Positions 54,405-63,215 of a DNA stretch of 64,000 nt are shown in pieces. Positions within the stretch are counted from its first letter, which is position 1. Each line of letters opens with the position of its first letter. The notes beneath the pieces are model-generated. The model was given only the letters and a program-made list of their open reading frames with translations, had not been told where the DNA came from and did no database searches. A program made the position numbers and the translations under genes. Location: assembly GCF_003254505.1 (NCBI RefSeq), contig NZ_QFYP01000001.1:1-64000 (forward strand), written 5' to 3'. This DNA comes from Phenylobacterium hankyongense. GTDB lineage: Bacteria; Pseudomonadota; Alphaproteobacteria; Caulobacterales; Caulobacteraceae.

Positions 54405-55469
54405 CTAGGTCTTGCCGCTGGCCACTGCGGCGGTGTCCGGTTCGTGCAGGTAGAGCCGCCGCACGATCACCAGCAGGACCACCGCCAGCGGCGTGGCGAA
54501 CACCACGCCGAGCGCCCCGAACAGCAATCCGAACGCCAGAACCGAGAACAGGGTGAGCGCCGGCGGCACCGAAACCACGCGCCGCTGGATCAGCGGGATC
54601 AGGACGTGACCTTCGAACTGGTGGACGGAGACGTAGAACAGCAGCGTCCAGGCGACCGTCTGCGGTCCGAGCGTGACCGCCAGCAGCAGCGCGGGCAGGG
54701 CCGACACCGCCGCCCCGACGATCGGCACGAACTCCGCAATCCCGCTCAACAGGCCCAGCGCCAGCGGCGCGGGCAGGCCCAGCAGGACGGCGCCGATGGC
54801 GGTCAGGACGCCCATGGTCAGCATGGCGAGGCCGGTGCCCACCAGCCATCGGCGCAGCGCCACCCCGATATCCTCGACCGTGTGGGTGACCGCCTCTCGC
54901 GCGGCGGACGGAACCAGCTTGAGGAGGTTGCCGACATAGAGCTGCGGCTGGGCGGCGAAATAGACTCCCGCGACCACCACCACCACGCACTCCGCGATCG
55001 CGCCCAGGCCAGATCCGGTGATCCGGCCGATACGGCTGGCGATCGGCCCAAAACCGGCCATGCTGAGGCCGCTGGCCTGATGCAGCCGGTCGAGCAGCCA
55101 CTGGCCGACTTCATAGGTCGAGATCTGCCGCTGAGCGGCCGCCCAGGCCGCGGGCAAGGCGTGTTGCAACTGGGTCAGTTGCAGAGAAACCTGCGCGCCC
55201 ACGAACCAGGCCACCCCGGCGATCAGGACGATCAGGGCCGCCACCGTGACGCCCAGCGACCAGCCCGCGTCCAGCGGCGTGCGCCTGCGGATCGGATCGG
55301 CCAGCGCTGTCAGGAGCACCGCGACCAGCGACGCGCCGAACGCCAGCAGGAAGACGTGCAACCAGCGCAGCAGGATCAGCGCCAACGCCGCCACCGCCAC
55401 GGCGATCAGCAGCTTATGGACGTACGGGACGAGGTCTTCGGAGCGCGGGGCGCTGGGTCGCGGCGGCAT
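54405..55469 (-). CDS. AI-2E family (PerM-like) transporter
   Basis: A 354-residue inner-membrane protein with seven or eight helices. The family motifs are visible in LLKLVPSAAREAVTHTVEDIGVALRRWLVGTGLAML, GIAEFVPIVGAAVSALPALLLAV and HQFEGHVLIPLIQRRVVSVPPALTLFSVLAFGLLFGALGVVFATPLAVVL. Members move small molecules or ions; here the cargo is unknown. The ATG at complement 55467-55469 was chosen over earlier frames because the upstream 63 residues are Arg-rich and non-conserved. It follows the LysR gene on the same strand. Confidence 0.9.
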   Translation of the reverse strand: MPPRPSAPRSEDLVPYVHKLLIAVAVAALALILLRWLHVFLLAFGASLVAVLLTALADPIRRRTPLDAGWSLGVTVAALIVLIAGVAWFVGAQVSLQLTQLQHALPAAWAAAQRQISTYEVGQWLLDRLHQASGLSMAGFGPIASRIGRITGSGLGAIAECVVVVVAGVYFAAQPQLYVGNLLKLVPSAAREAVTHTVEDIGVALRRWLVGTGLAMLTMGVLTAIGAVLLGLPAPLALGLLSGIAEFVPIVGAAVSALPALLLAVTLGPQTVAWTLLFYVSVHQFEGHVLIPLIQRRVVSVPPALTLFSVLAFGLLFGALGVVFATPLAVVLLVIVRRLYLHEPDTAAVASGKT

Positions 55470-55498
55470 GTCCCGAGCCTCGCCCTTGTCTCGCGCCT

Positions 55499-56425
55499 TC
55501 ACAATGCCAAATGCGTTTCGCCCCAGCCCTGATGCCATTCCGGCTCGCCGGCGTAGCGCTTGGCCAGGAAGTCGACGAACACCCGCACCTTGGCGGCGAG
55601 GTGGCGAGCATGCGGATAGACGGCGTGGACGTGGATCAGCTCCGGCTCGAAATTGCACAGCAGCGGCACCAGCCGCCCGGCGCGCAGGTCCGCGGAGGCG
55701 GCGAACGCCGGCGTGCGGGTGATGCCGAAGCCTGACCGCGCCGCCGCCACGCAGGCGTCCGCGCCGCTGAACCGCAGCCGGCCATGCACCCTAACGTCGC
55801 GGTAGTCGCCATGCCGCCCGAACCGCCAGACGAGCGGATCGGGAAGGTTGGTGTCGATGACCGCCTCGTGCTGCGAGATGTCCTCCAGGGCCTGCGGAAC
55901 CCCGGCCCGCTGCAGGTAGCTCGGCGAGGCGCAGGTCACCATGCGCACGGCGGCCAGCTTGCGCGCGACCAGCGAAGAGTCCGAGAGCTGGCCGATCCGC
56001 ACCGCCACGTCGAAGCCCTCCTCCACCAGGTTGACCATCCGGTCGGTGGCGGAGACGTCCATCGACACGTCCGGATAGGCGGCGGCGAAGTCCAGCAGGG
56101 CCGGCGTCAGCTGGGTGGCGCCGAACGACACGGGCGCCGAGATCTTCAGCAGGCCGCGCGGTCCCGTCTGGTCGCGCACCGAGGTGTCCAGAGCCTCGAA
56201 GTCCTCGAGCAGCAGCCGGGCCCGTTCCAGATAGGCGCGGCCGGTGTCGGTCAGCGAGACGTCCCGCGTCGTGCGGTTCAGCAGGCGCGCGCCCAGCCGG
56301 TTCTCCAGCCGCGCCACCAGCTTCGAGACCTGGGCGCTGGACACCCCCAGGCGCTTGGCGCCTTGCGTGAAGCTGCGGGCGTCGGCGACCGCGGCGAAGG
56401 CGCTCATCTCGTCAAAGCGGTCCAT
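55499..56425 (-). CDS. LysR-family transcriptional regulator
   Basis: A 308-residue regulator. The HTH is AFAAVADARSFTQGAKRLGVSSAQVSKLVARLENRLGARLLNRTTRDVSLTDTG and the effector-binding domain has LLKISAPVSFG, EEGFDVAVRIGQL and GFGITRTPAFAASADLRAGRLVPLL. It is divergent from the FMN reductase and dioxygenase pair with 105 bases between. The dyad CAGAAC-N7-GTTCTG in that gap is its likely binding site. The 3' neighbour AI-2E gene is co-directional. Confidence 0.93.
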   Translation of the reverse strand: MDRFDEMSAFAAVADARSFTQGAKRLGVSSAQVSKLVARLENRLGARLLNRTTRDVSLTDTGRAYLERARLLLEDFEALDTSVRDQTGPRGLLKISAPVSFGATQLTPALLDFAAAYPDVSMDVSATDRMVNLVEEGFDVAVRIGQLSDSSLVARKLAAVRMVTCASPSYLQRAGVPQALEDISQHEAVIDTNLPDPLVWRFGRHGDYRDVRVHGRLRFSGADACVAAARSGFGITRTPAFAASADLRAGRLVPLLCNFEPELIHVHAVYPHARHLAAKVRVFVDFLAKRYAGEPEWHQGWGETHLAL

Positions 56426-56441
56426 GGGACTGTTTCCTATT

Positions 56442-56460
56442 CAGAACTATATTGGTTCTG
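56442..56460. promoter_or_regulatory. LysR-type operator CAGAAC-N7-GTTCTG
   Basis: Perfect 6-bp arms with a TATATTG spacer, centred between the divergent LysR gene and the FMN reductase gene. It includes a T-N11-A core typical of LysR sites. The spacer contains a TATATT that could act as a -10 for one of the divergent promoters. Confidence 0.65.
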
Positions 56461-56530
56461 CATGGCCTGATTATCAACTGCGCGGACGGGACCATCTTAG
56501 CCGGGCAATCACCCGTAGGAGGGATACCCC

Positions 56531-57109
56531 ATGTCTCAACCCCGTACCGTCGCCGTCGTCGTCGGCAGTCTTCGCAAGGACTCCGTTAGCCGCAAGGTCG
56601 CCAAGGCGTTCGCCGCGCTGGCCCCGAAGAACCTGAAGTTCGACTTCGTCGAGATCGGCGACCTGCCGCACTTCGACCAGGACCTGGAGTCCGATCCGCC
56701 GGCCCAGTGGACCGCCTTCCGCAATCGCGTGTCGGCCGCCGACGCCGTGCTGTTCGTCACGCCCGAGTACAACCGCTCGGTCCCCGGCGTCCTGAAGAAC
56801 GCCATCGACGTCGGTTCGCGCCCCTATGGGGCCAGCGCCTGGAACGCCAAGCCCGGGGCGGTGATCAGCGTCTCGCCCGGCGGCATCGGCGGCTTCGGCG
56901 CCAACCACCACCTGCGCCAGTCGCTGGCCTTCCTGAACGTGCCCCTGCTCAGCCAGGAAGCCTATGTCGGCAACGCCTTCGCGCTGTTCGACGAGACCGG
57001 CGAGCTGGTGAACGAGTCTACCACCGAATTCCTGCGCGGCTATGCTCACGCGTTCGCCGAGTGGGTCGAACGCATCGCGGGCGACACGGTGGAGCGCAAG
57101 GCGGCCTAG
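56531..57109 (+). CDS. NADPH-dependent FMN reductase-type protein
   Basis: A 192-residue flavodoxin-fold oxidoreductase. The flavin phosphate loop is VVVGSLRKDSVSRKVAKAF at the N-terminus; FVTPEYNRSVPGVLKNAIDVGSRP and VISVSPGGIGGFGANHHLRQSL are typical of the azoreductase/chromate-reductase (YieF-like) family. It reduces quinones, azo dyes or metals using NAD(P)H. AGGAGG lies 8 bases upstream. It is 12 bases before the dioxygenase gene, forming an operon controlled by the divergent LysR. Confidence 0.92.
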   Translation: MSQPRTVAVVVGSLRKDSVSRKVAKAFAALAPKNLKFDFVEIGDLPHFDQDLESDPPAQWTAFRNRVSAADAVLFVTPEYNRSVPGVLKNAIDVGSRPYGASAWNAKPGAVISVSPGGIGGFGANHHLRQSLAFLNVPLLSQEAYVGNAFALFDETGELVNESTTEFLRGYAHAFAEWVERIAGDTVERKAA

Positions 57110-57121
57110 GAGGTCCTGTCC

Positions 57122-57934
57122 ATGACCCTTCCGACCTACTTCATCCCGCACGGGGCGGGTCCCTGCTTCTTCATGCCGTGGACCCGCGGCCCCGCCGACA
57201 CCTGGGACAAGACGGCGGCCTGGCTGAAGGGCCTGGTCGCCACCCTGCCCGAGCGTCCCAAGGCCATCCTCATCGTCTCCGGCCACTGGGAGGAGCCGGC
57301 GTTCACCGTCGGCGCCTCCCCCGCGCCGCCCTTGATCTTCGACTACTTCGGGTTCCCGCCCGAGACCTACCGCCTGACCTTCGACGCGCCGGGCTCGCCC
57401 GAGCTGGCGCATCGGGTGCGCGACCTGCTGGCGGCCGCCGGCCTGCCGGCTGCGGAGGACCCCGACCGCGGCTACGACCACGGGGTGTTCGTGCCCCTGA
57501 AGCTGGTGACGCCGGACGCCGACATCCCGGTCGTGCAGCTGTCGCTGAAGGCCGGCCTCGACCCGGCCGAGCATCTGGCCGCCGGCCGGGCGCTGGCCCC
57601 GCTGCGCGACGAAGGCGTGCTGATCGTCGGCTCCGGGATGAGCTGGCACAACATGCGCGGCTTCTCGCCGGCGTTCACGGCGAAGTCGGAGGCCTTCGAC
57701 AGCTGGCTGTCCGAGGCCCTGGCCGACCCGACCCGGCGCGAGGAGGCCGTCCGCCACTGGTCGCAGGGCCCTTACGCCCGTGAAGCCCACCCGCGGGAGG
57801 AGCACCTCGCGCCGCTGTTCGTGGCGGCCGGCGCCGCCGAGGGCGAACCGGGCCGGCACGCCTTCCGCGACGTGGCCATGGACGTGGTGATCTCGGGCTA
57901 CGAGTTCGGCGCGCCGGTGACGGCGAACGCCTGA
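57122..57934 (+). CDS. DODA-type extradiol ring-opening dioxygenase (YgiD-like)
   Basis: A 270-residue LigB-superfamily enzyme. Metal ligands lie in YFIPHGAGPCFF, LIVSGHWEEP and YDHGVFVPLKLVTPDADIPVVQLSLK, with GSGMSWHNMRGF later; all match class III 4,5-DOPA dioxygenases. The enzyme would open a catechol-type ring with Fe(II) or Zn(II). Together with the FMN reductase it resembles a small aromatic or quinone-handling operon. AGGAGG precedes the ATG. Confidence 0.9.
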   Translation: MTLPTYFIPHGAGPCFFMPWTRGPADTWDKTAAWLKGLVATLPERPKAILIVSGHWEEPAFTVGASPAPPLIFDYFGFPPETYRLTFDAPGSPELAHRVRDLLAAAGLPAAEDPDRGYDHGVFVPLKLVTPDADIPVVQLSLKAGLDPAEHLAAGRALAPLRDEGVLIVGSGMSWHNMRGFSPAFTAKSEAFDSWLSEALADPTRREEAVRHWSQGPYAREAHPREEHLAPLFVAAGAAEGEPGRHAFRDVAMDVVISGYEFGAPVTANA

Positions 57935-57956
57935 TCCCGCTCTCCTGCGAGCGGCC

Positions 57957-58005
57957 GGAGGTCTTCCTGGCGGCGTCTCACACACCCGCCGTCGGGAAGG
58001 CCTCC
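57957..58005. terminator. Long imperfect hairpin between convergent genes
   Basis: Three helices stack: GGAGG/CCTCC (57957-57961 with 58001-58005), CTTCC/GGAAG (57963-57967 with 57995-57999) and GGCGG/CCGCC (57969-57973 with 57986-57990). It lies between the dioxygenase stop and the histidine kinase stop. T-tracts are weak. Confidence 0.5.
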
Positions 58006-58015
58006 GCGTCCGGGC

Positions 58016-60439
58016 TTAAGCGACCGCCGAGGCCTTCGAGCCGCCCGGCGACGCCAGGGCGGTCTTCAACGCGGCGAACAGCCGGCCCGCCTCGATCGGC
58101 TTGGCGACGAAGCCGTCCATGCCGGCGGCGATGTAGGCCTGGACCTGGTGATCCATGGCGTTGGCGGTGAGCGCGACGATCGGCGTCCGCGCCCTGCCCT
58201 GTTCGGCCTCCAGCCGGCGGATGATCGCCGTCGCGCCGGGGCCGTCCATCACCGGCATCTGCACGTCCATCAGGATCAGGTCCCAGGGCTCCCGCTCCCA
58301 GGCGTCGACCGCCGCCCGGCCGTCGAACACCATCACCGGCTCGACCCCCAGCTGCGCCAGGAGCGTCCTGAGCACCAGCTGGTTCATGCTGTTGTCTTCC
58401 GCAGCCAGGACCCGCAGCGCGCCGATCCGATCACCGAGCTCCGCCGCCGCGCGGCCCTCAAGGCGCCCCTTGGCCGTCCGGCCCAGCTTCTCCAGCGGCA
58501 GGGTGATGGTGAAGGTCGCGCCTTCGCCGGGACGGCTCGCCACCGCGATGTGGCCGTCCATCAGGTCGGTAAGGTCGCGGCAGATGGCCAGGCCCAGTCC
58601 CGTGCCGCCGTAGCGGCGGGTGGTCGAGGCGTCCGCCTGTTCGAACTTGCGGAACAGCTGCTTCTGCTGATCGGCGGTCATGCCGATGCCGGTGTCCGCC
58701 ACCGTCAGCGTCAGCCCCTTGCGTGACCGGTCGACGCTCACCTTCACGTTCCCCGCCTCGGTGAACTTCAGCGCGTTGGAGAGCAGGTTGTGCAGGATCT
58801 GGCGCACCCGCAGGGCGTCGCCGCGATAGGTGCCCCGCGCCGCCGGCCGCACCTCCAGCTCGAAGGCCAGGCCCTTGTTGTCGGCCACCGCCGAGAAGGT
58901 GGCGTGCGCGCCCTTGGCCAGGTCGCCGACGTCGAACTCGCCGTCTTCCAGCACCAGCTTTCCAGCCTCGATCTTCGACAGGTCGAGCAGGTCGTTGAGG
59001 ATGGCCAGCAGCCCTTCCCCCGACTGGCGGATCACCTCCAGCCGCTCGCGCTGCACCGGGCACAGCGCGTCGGCGGCCATCGCCTGGGCCATGCCGAGCA
59101 CGCCGTTCAGCGGGGTGCGGATCTCGTGGCTCATGGTCGCCAGGAAGGCGCTCTTGGCGTGGTTGGCGCTCTCCGCCCCCTCCTTGGCCTGGATCAGCGC
59201 CTGCTCCTGCGCCTTGCGATGGGTGATGTTCTGCAGCGCCCCGACCATGCGGAGCGGCTCGCCGTCCGGGCCGCGGATGACGCGGGCGGTCCCGGCGGTC
59301 CAGACTTCCCGCCCGTCGCTGCGCGCGACGCGATACTCAGGATGATGCGGGCCGCCTTCGGCGACGTGCCGTTCCCAGGACGCGATCACACCCGGCCGGT
59401 CGCGGGGATCGACGGTGCTCCAGAGGTCGCGCGCCAGCTCCTGGTAGGTCTTCGGTTCGCTGAAGAAGGTGTCCTCGGCCCCGACCTTGACCAGCTCGCG
59501 CCGTACGAAATCCAGCTCCCAGACGTGGATGTCGGCGATCTGCAGGGCCAGCTTCAGCCGCTCCTCGGAGCGCTCCGTGCGCTCCAGCGCCTCCACCATG
59601 TCGGTGATGTCGTGCGACAGCAGGATCAGGCCGCCGATTTCGCCCGCCGCATCGCGCCAGGGCGCGACCTCGGCCCGGAGCCAGCCCATCCGGCCGTCGG
59701 GACGCGGCGCCGCCACGCGGTCGGCGCTGACGCTCTCGCCGCCAAGGCACCGCTCCAGGGGCTCGCGCCAGCGCTCGTAGACGTCCGGCGCAAGGTCGAA
59801 CAGCGAGCGGCCGAGGATCTTCTGGCCCTCCAGGCCGCGGCTCTTCAGCCACGGCGGGCTGCCGCCCAGCACCCTCATCTCGCGATCGGTGAGCACCAGC
59901 GAGACCGGGGCGGCGGCGACGATGGCCGCCAGGGTGCGGCGCGCGACGTCGCGTTCGCGGGTGGAGGCCTCGCGGGCCCGGTTGGCGTTCACCCGCGACC
60001 ATTCGTCGGCGACGAAATCGGCCAGGTCCTGCAGCCGTCCGGCCAGCTGGACGTCATGCGGCCGCGGCTGCAGCCCAGCCACGGCGAGCACGCCTGGGAC
60101 GGAGCCGTCCTCCAGCCGGATCGGCGCGGCGGCGTAGAACCGCGCGTAGGGCGGGCCCTTGACGGCGGCGAGGTCGCAGAAGCGGGGATCCTGGCTGGCG
60201 TCGCCGACCCAGAGCAGACGGTTCTCGGCGACGGCGATGCTCGCGGCCGGCGCCTCCGGCGGCATCTGCCCCTCGGGATCGTGGCTGCGCCAGGCGGGCC
60301 CGTCACCGACCAGGATGATCTGGGCGTCGCAGTTCCCGAACAGGGTCCGGCCGAGGCGGCGCGCGCGATCGAACACCGGACCGGAATGTTCGAGCTCCGG
60401 CGGCCGCGTCGCGACCGTCCGCGCCTTGTCGCGCCCCAT
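58016..60439 (-). CDS. Hybrid sensor histidine kinase with GAF, two PAS and receiver domains
   Basis: An 807-residue cytoplasmic protein with no membrane segment. Domains in order: a GAF-like region (about 25-160), PAS 1 (about 185-285), PAS 2 (about 300-410), HisKA with phospho-His H438 (TMSHEIRTPLNGVLG), HATPase (N-box LHNLLSNALKFTEAG, DTGIGM, GGTGLGLAI) and a receiver with D725 (DLILMDVQMPVMDG). The signal is presumably cytoplasmic or diffusible. Phosphate would leave through an HPt protein such as the one at 44246-44734. The ATG at complement 60437-60439 has GGGGGAAG upstream. Confidence 0.93.
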   Translation of the reverse strand: MGRDKARTVATRPPELEHSGPVFDRARRLGRTLFGNCDAQIILVGDGPAWRSHDPEGQMPPEAPAASIAVAENRLLWVGDASQDPRFCDLAAVKGPPYARFYAAAPIRLEDGSVPGVLAVAGLQPRPHDVQLAGRLQDLADFVADEWSRVNANRAREASTRERDVARRTLAAIVAAAPVSLVLTDREMRVLGGSPPWLKSRGLEGQKILGRSLFDLAPDVYERWREPLERCLGGESVSADRVAAPRPDGRMGWLRAEVAPWRDAAGEIGGLILLSHDITDMVEALERTERSEERLKLALQIADIHVWELDFVRRELVKVGAEDTFFSEPKTYQELARDLWSTVDPRDRPGVIASWERHVAEGGPHHPEYRVARSDGREVWTAGTARVIRGPDGEPLRMVGALQNITHRKAQEQALIQAKEGAESANHAKSAFLATMSHEIRTPLNGVLGMAQAMAADALCPVQRERLEVIRQSGEGLLAILNDLLDLSKIEAGKLVLEDGEFDVGDLAKGAHATFSAVADNKGLAFELEVRPAARGTYRGDALRVRQILHNLLSNALKFTEAGNVKVSVDRSRKGLTLTVADTGIGMTADQQKQLFRKFEQADASTTRRYGGTGLGLAICRDLTDLMDGHIAVASRPGEGATFTITLPLEKLGRTAKGRLEGRAAAELGDRIGALRVLAAEDNSMNQLVLRTLLAQLGVEPVMVFDGRAAVDAWEREPWDLILMDVQMPVMDGPGATAIIRRLEAEQGRARTPIVALTANAMDHQVQAYIAAGMDGFVAKPIEAGRLFAALKTALASPGGSKASAVA

Positions 60440-60502
60440 CGACTTCCCCCGCGGGCGGATCGCCCTGCCGCACAATGTTCTGCGACCTAGGTTAAAGTCG
60501 CC

Positions 60503-61309
60503 TTAGCCGGCCTCTGCGCGGGCTGCGGCGAGGTGATGCAGCACGATCCCGCTGGTGGTGGCGACGTTGAGGGAATCGAAGCCGCCGGCCATGGCGATTC
60601 CCACCGTGCGGGTGCGCGCAAGCACCTGCGGCGCCAGGCCCGGTCCCTCGGCCCCGAACAGCACCGCGGTCCGCGCCGCCGGCCGCCAGGCCCGCAACTC
60701 CGTCTCGCCCTGCGGCGACAGCGCCACCACCTCGAAACCGGCGCCGGCGAGCGCCTGCACGAGGTCGGTCCCGCGGTCCAGCTGGGCGAACGGCGTGGTC
60801 AGCGCCGCGCCCACCGAGACCCGGATGGCCTTGCGATAGAGCGGGTCGCAGCAGTCGGCGTCCAGCAGCACCGCATCGGCGCCGAAGGCCGCGGCGTTGC
60901 GGAACAGCCCGCCCATGTTGTCGTGGTTGGCGATCGCGCACAGCCCGACCACCAGGGCCTGCGGCGGCAGGCCGGCCAGCAGCGCCTGGGCGGCGCGCGG
61001 CGCCCGCTCGCCCAGGGCGAGGATGCCGCGGTGGATGGGAAAGCCGGCGATGGCGTCCATCACGCCCTGGCTCGCAACATAGACCGGGACGGTCGCCGGC
61101 AGTCCCGCGAGCACGTCCTCCAGCGCCCCAACCCGCGCCTCGGCCAGCAGGACGGAGCGCAGCGGATGGCGGCCGCCGCGCACCAGCTTCTCCAGCACCA
61201 CCCGTCCCTCGGCCACGAACAGGCCTTCGCGGCCGGCAAGATCGCGCTCGCGAACCGCGCGGTAGCCTTCGATCCGCGGGTCGTCCGGGTCGGCGACGTG
61301 GACGATCAT
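60503..61309 (-). CDS. SpoU/TrmH-family RNA 2'-O-methyltransferase
   Basis: A 268-residue SPOUT methyltransferase. The substrate-binding N-domain has GREGLFVAEGRVVLEKLVRGG; the catalytic part has LCAIANHDNMGGLFRNAAAFGADAVLLDADCCDPLYRKAIRVSVGAALTTPFA, then AVLFGAEGPGLAPQVL and GIAMAGGFDSLNVATTSGIVLHHL (SpoU motifs 1-3). The target is unknown; it is not the RlmB orthologue, which is at 943-1740. It is independent of the P450 and NnrD genes. Confidence 0.9.
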   Translation of the reverse strand: MIVHVADPDDPRIEGYRAVRERDLAGREGLFVAEGRVVLEKLVRGGRHPLRSVLLAEARVGALEDVLAGLPATVPVYVASQGVMDAIAGFPIHRGILALGERAPRAAQALLAGLPPQALVVGLCAIANHDNMGGLFRNAAAFGADAVLLDADCCDPLYRKAIRVSVGAALTTPFAQLDRGTDLVQALAGAGFEVVALSPQGETELRAWRPAARTAVLFGAEGPGLAPQVLARTRTVGIAMAGGFDSLNVATTSGIVLHHLAAARAEAG

Positions 61310-61352
61310 TCAAAGGCGGTCCTGCTGACGGCGCGAGCGTGCGCCGCGTTCC

Positions 61353-62252
61353 TTAGCCGCCGCCGGCGCCGCCCTCCAGCGCATCCAGCACCGGGGCGAT
61401 CTCCTCCAGCAGCTCACGCGCCAGGAAACCCAGCCGCCCGATCCGCCGGCTCAGGCGCACCCCGGCCTGGCCGTGGACGAACACGCCCCAGGCTGCGGCC
61501 TGCGCCGGCGAGGCCCCGCGCGCGAGCAGGCCGGCGATGATCCCGGCCAGCACGTCGCCCGAGCCGGAGGTGGCCAGGCCCACCGCGCCACCCTCGTGCC
61601 GCCACGCAGCGCCGTCCGGCGTCACCACGAAGGTCACCGCGCCCTTCAGGGCCACCACCGCCTTGAGGTCCGCCGCGGCGCTGCGGGCGGCGGCCAGCGG
61701 GTCCGCCTGGATCTGCGCCTTCGTGCGGCCGGTGAGCGCCGCCATCTCCCCGGCGTGGGGCGTCAGCACCATCCGTCCGCCGCGCAGCCGGGCGCGGGCC
61801 GGATCGTCGGCCAGCCCGCGCATGGCGGCGGCGTCCACCACCACCGCGGGCCCGTCGCCCTCCAGCAGCCGCAGCGCCAGCTCACCGGCCGAGCCCTCGT
61901 CGAGCATGCCCGGACCGATCACCGCCGCGTCGCACCGCTGCAGGGCCTCGGCGAGGTCCGCGGCGGCGTCCGGCGACAGCTCGCCGGTCCCGGTCTCGGC
62001 GGCCGGGAACACCCGCGCCTCGGGCACGGCCAGGGCCAGGGCCGGGGCGAGACTGCGGGGCGCGCCAATCTGCAGCTTGCCGGCCCCTGCCCGCAGCGCC
62101 GCCACGGCGGTGAGCAGGGTCGCGCCGGCCACCTGCGCGCCGCCGGCCAGCACCAGCACCCGCCCGCGGACCTCCTTGTCGCCGTCGTCGGACACCGGCG
62201 GCGGCGGCCAGCCGCGCAGCAGCTCGGGGGTGATCTCGGTCGCGCCGGTCAT
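61353..62252 (-). CDS. nnrD: ADP- or ATP-dependent NAD(P)H-hydrate dehydratase
   Basis: Repairs damaged NAD(P)H hydrate; 299 residues. The carbohydrate-kinase-like domain carries GRVLVLAGGAQVAGATLLTAVAALRAGAGKLQIG, VIGPGMLDEGSAG, MVLTPHAGEMAALTGR and the catalytic Asp in LATSGSGDVLAGIIAGLLARG. The N-terminal epimerase domain of bifunctional NnrE-D is missing; the gene starts at the ATG (complement 62250-62252) that overlaps the phosphatase stop as ATGA. Confidence 0.9.
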   Translation of the reverse strand: MTGATEITPELLRGWPPPPVSDDGDKEVRGRVLVLAGGAQVAGATLLTAVAALRAGAGKLQIGAPRSLAPALALAVPEARVFPAAETGTGELSPDAAADLAEALQRCDAAVIGPGMLDEGSAGELALRLLEGDGPAVVVDAAAMRGLADDPARARLRGGRMVLTPHAGEMAALTGRTKAQIQADPLAAARSAAADLKAVVALKGAVTFVVTPDGAAWRHEGGAVGLATSGSGDVLAGIIAGLLARGASPAQAAAWGVFVHGQAGVRLSRRIGRLGFLARELLEEIAPVLDALEGGAGGG

Positions 62253-63013
62253 CGGGCGGCGACAGCGGCGTCCGGCTCGCTGGTCACCGGCGCGCCGGCC
62301 TGCTCCAGCGGGGCGGTGAAGTTGTAGCGGAACAGCTTCAGCTCCCCGTTCGGCCCGCAGGCCCGGTCCAGGCGGTATTCGGTGATCGAGCAGTTGGCCA
62401 CTTCCCCGGCCCGATCGATGTCCAGGATCTCCGCCTCGGTCATCTGCTCCAGCAGGTAGCGCATGCAGAGCACCACCACCTGGTGGCTGACGATCATCAC
62501 CCGCCGCTCCGCATAGTGCAGCGACAGGGTGTCCAGGGCGCTGCGCAGCCGCAGGATCACGTCGCACCAGCTCTCGCCGCCCGGCGGCCGATGATAGAAC
62601 TTGCCCAGCAGCCGCCGGAACTCGGCCTGGTCGGGATAGAGCTCGCCGATGCCATGGCGGGTCAGCCGGTCGAGCACGCCGAACTCCTTCTCCCGCAGGC
62701 GCTCGTCCGGTGTCGGCCGGTGCGCATCGGGCGAAAAGCCGCCGCACCCGCGGGCGACGTCGGCGGTGCGCAGGGCCCGCAGGTAGGGCGATGTCAGCAC
62801 CACCTCGGGCCGCTCGTCTTCGGGCTGGGCGGCGAACCACTGGCCCAACGCGCAGGCCTGCGCCTCGCCCAGCTTCGACAGCGGCACGTCCACGTCGCGC
62901 TCGGCGATGTCGATCCGCCCCAGCCCGGCCGCGTCGGCCCGATCGCGGGCCACATTGCCGGCGCTCTCGCCGTGCCGAACGATCCACAGCCGCTCCGGCC
63001 ACCTCGACGCCAC
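62249..63013 (-). CDS. Histidine phosphatase-superfamily protein
   Basis: A 254-residue phosphoglycerate-mutase-like phosphatase with the RHGE motif in RLWIVRHGESAGN (residues 13-16), LTSPYLRALRTADVA (Arg), and late VMIVSHQVVVLCM (second His). It may act on small phosphates or phosphoproteins. The GTG start has AAGGAG 5 bases upstream; an in-frame extension of 27 residues upstream has no RBS. It is translationally coupled to nnrD. Confidence 0.88.
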   Translation of the reverse strand: MASRWPERLWIVRHGESAGNVARDRADAAGLGRIDIAERDVDVPLSKLGEAQACALGQWFAAQPEDERPEVVLTSPYLRALRTADVARGCGGFSPDAHRPTPDERLREKEFGVLDRLTRHGIGELYPDQAEFRRLLGKFYHRPPGGESWCDVILRLRSALDTLSLHYAERRVMIVSHQVVVLCMRYLLEQMTEAEILDIDRAGEVANCSITEYRLDRACGPNGELKLFRYNFTAPLEQAGAPVTSEPDAAVAAR

Positions 63014-63161
63014 GTGATCTCCTTCGCTCAGGTCGTCCTCAAGGTTGAGCAAACGCCAGCCCGGGCGATGGGCTCCGGCGAACCGACCGCCCAAGGCGCT
63101 TTTCGCCGCCGGCCTGCCCCGGTGCGGCGATCACGAAACCGCGTGAAGCGGCTCTACAAAA

Positions 63162-63190
63162 TTGACGCAGGCGTCATCTTCGGGCTACCC
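63162..63190 (+). promoter_or_regulatory. Candidate promoter and operator of the P450 gene
   Basis: TTGACG (63162-63167), a 16-17 base spacer and GCTACCC (63184-63190), resembling Caulobacter housekeeping promoters. The dyad TGACGC-AG-GCGTCA (63163-63176) overlaps the -35 and looks like a repressor site. It ends 26-32 bases upstream of the start codon. Confidence 0.5.
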
Positions 63191-63215
63191 ATGGTGTAAC
63201 GACCGGAGGAAGACC

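Noticed and set aside
55300-55320. Partial LacI operator look-alike (CCAGCGCTGTCAGG)
   Set aside because: Only one half-site matches and it lies inside the AI-2E family gene.
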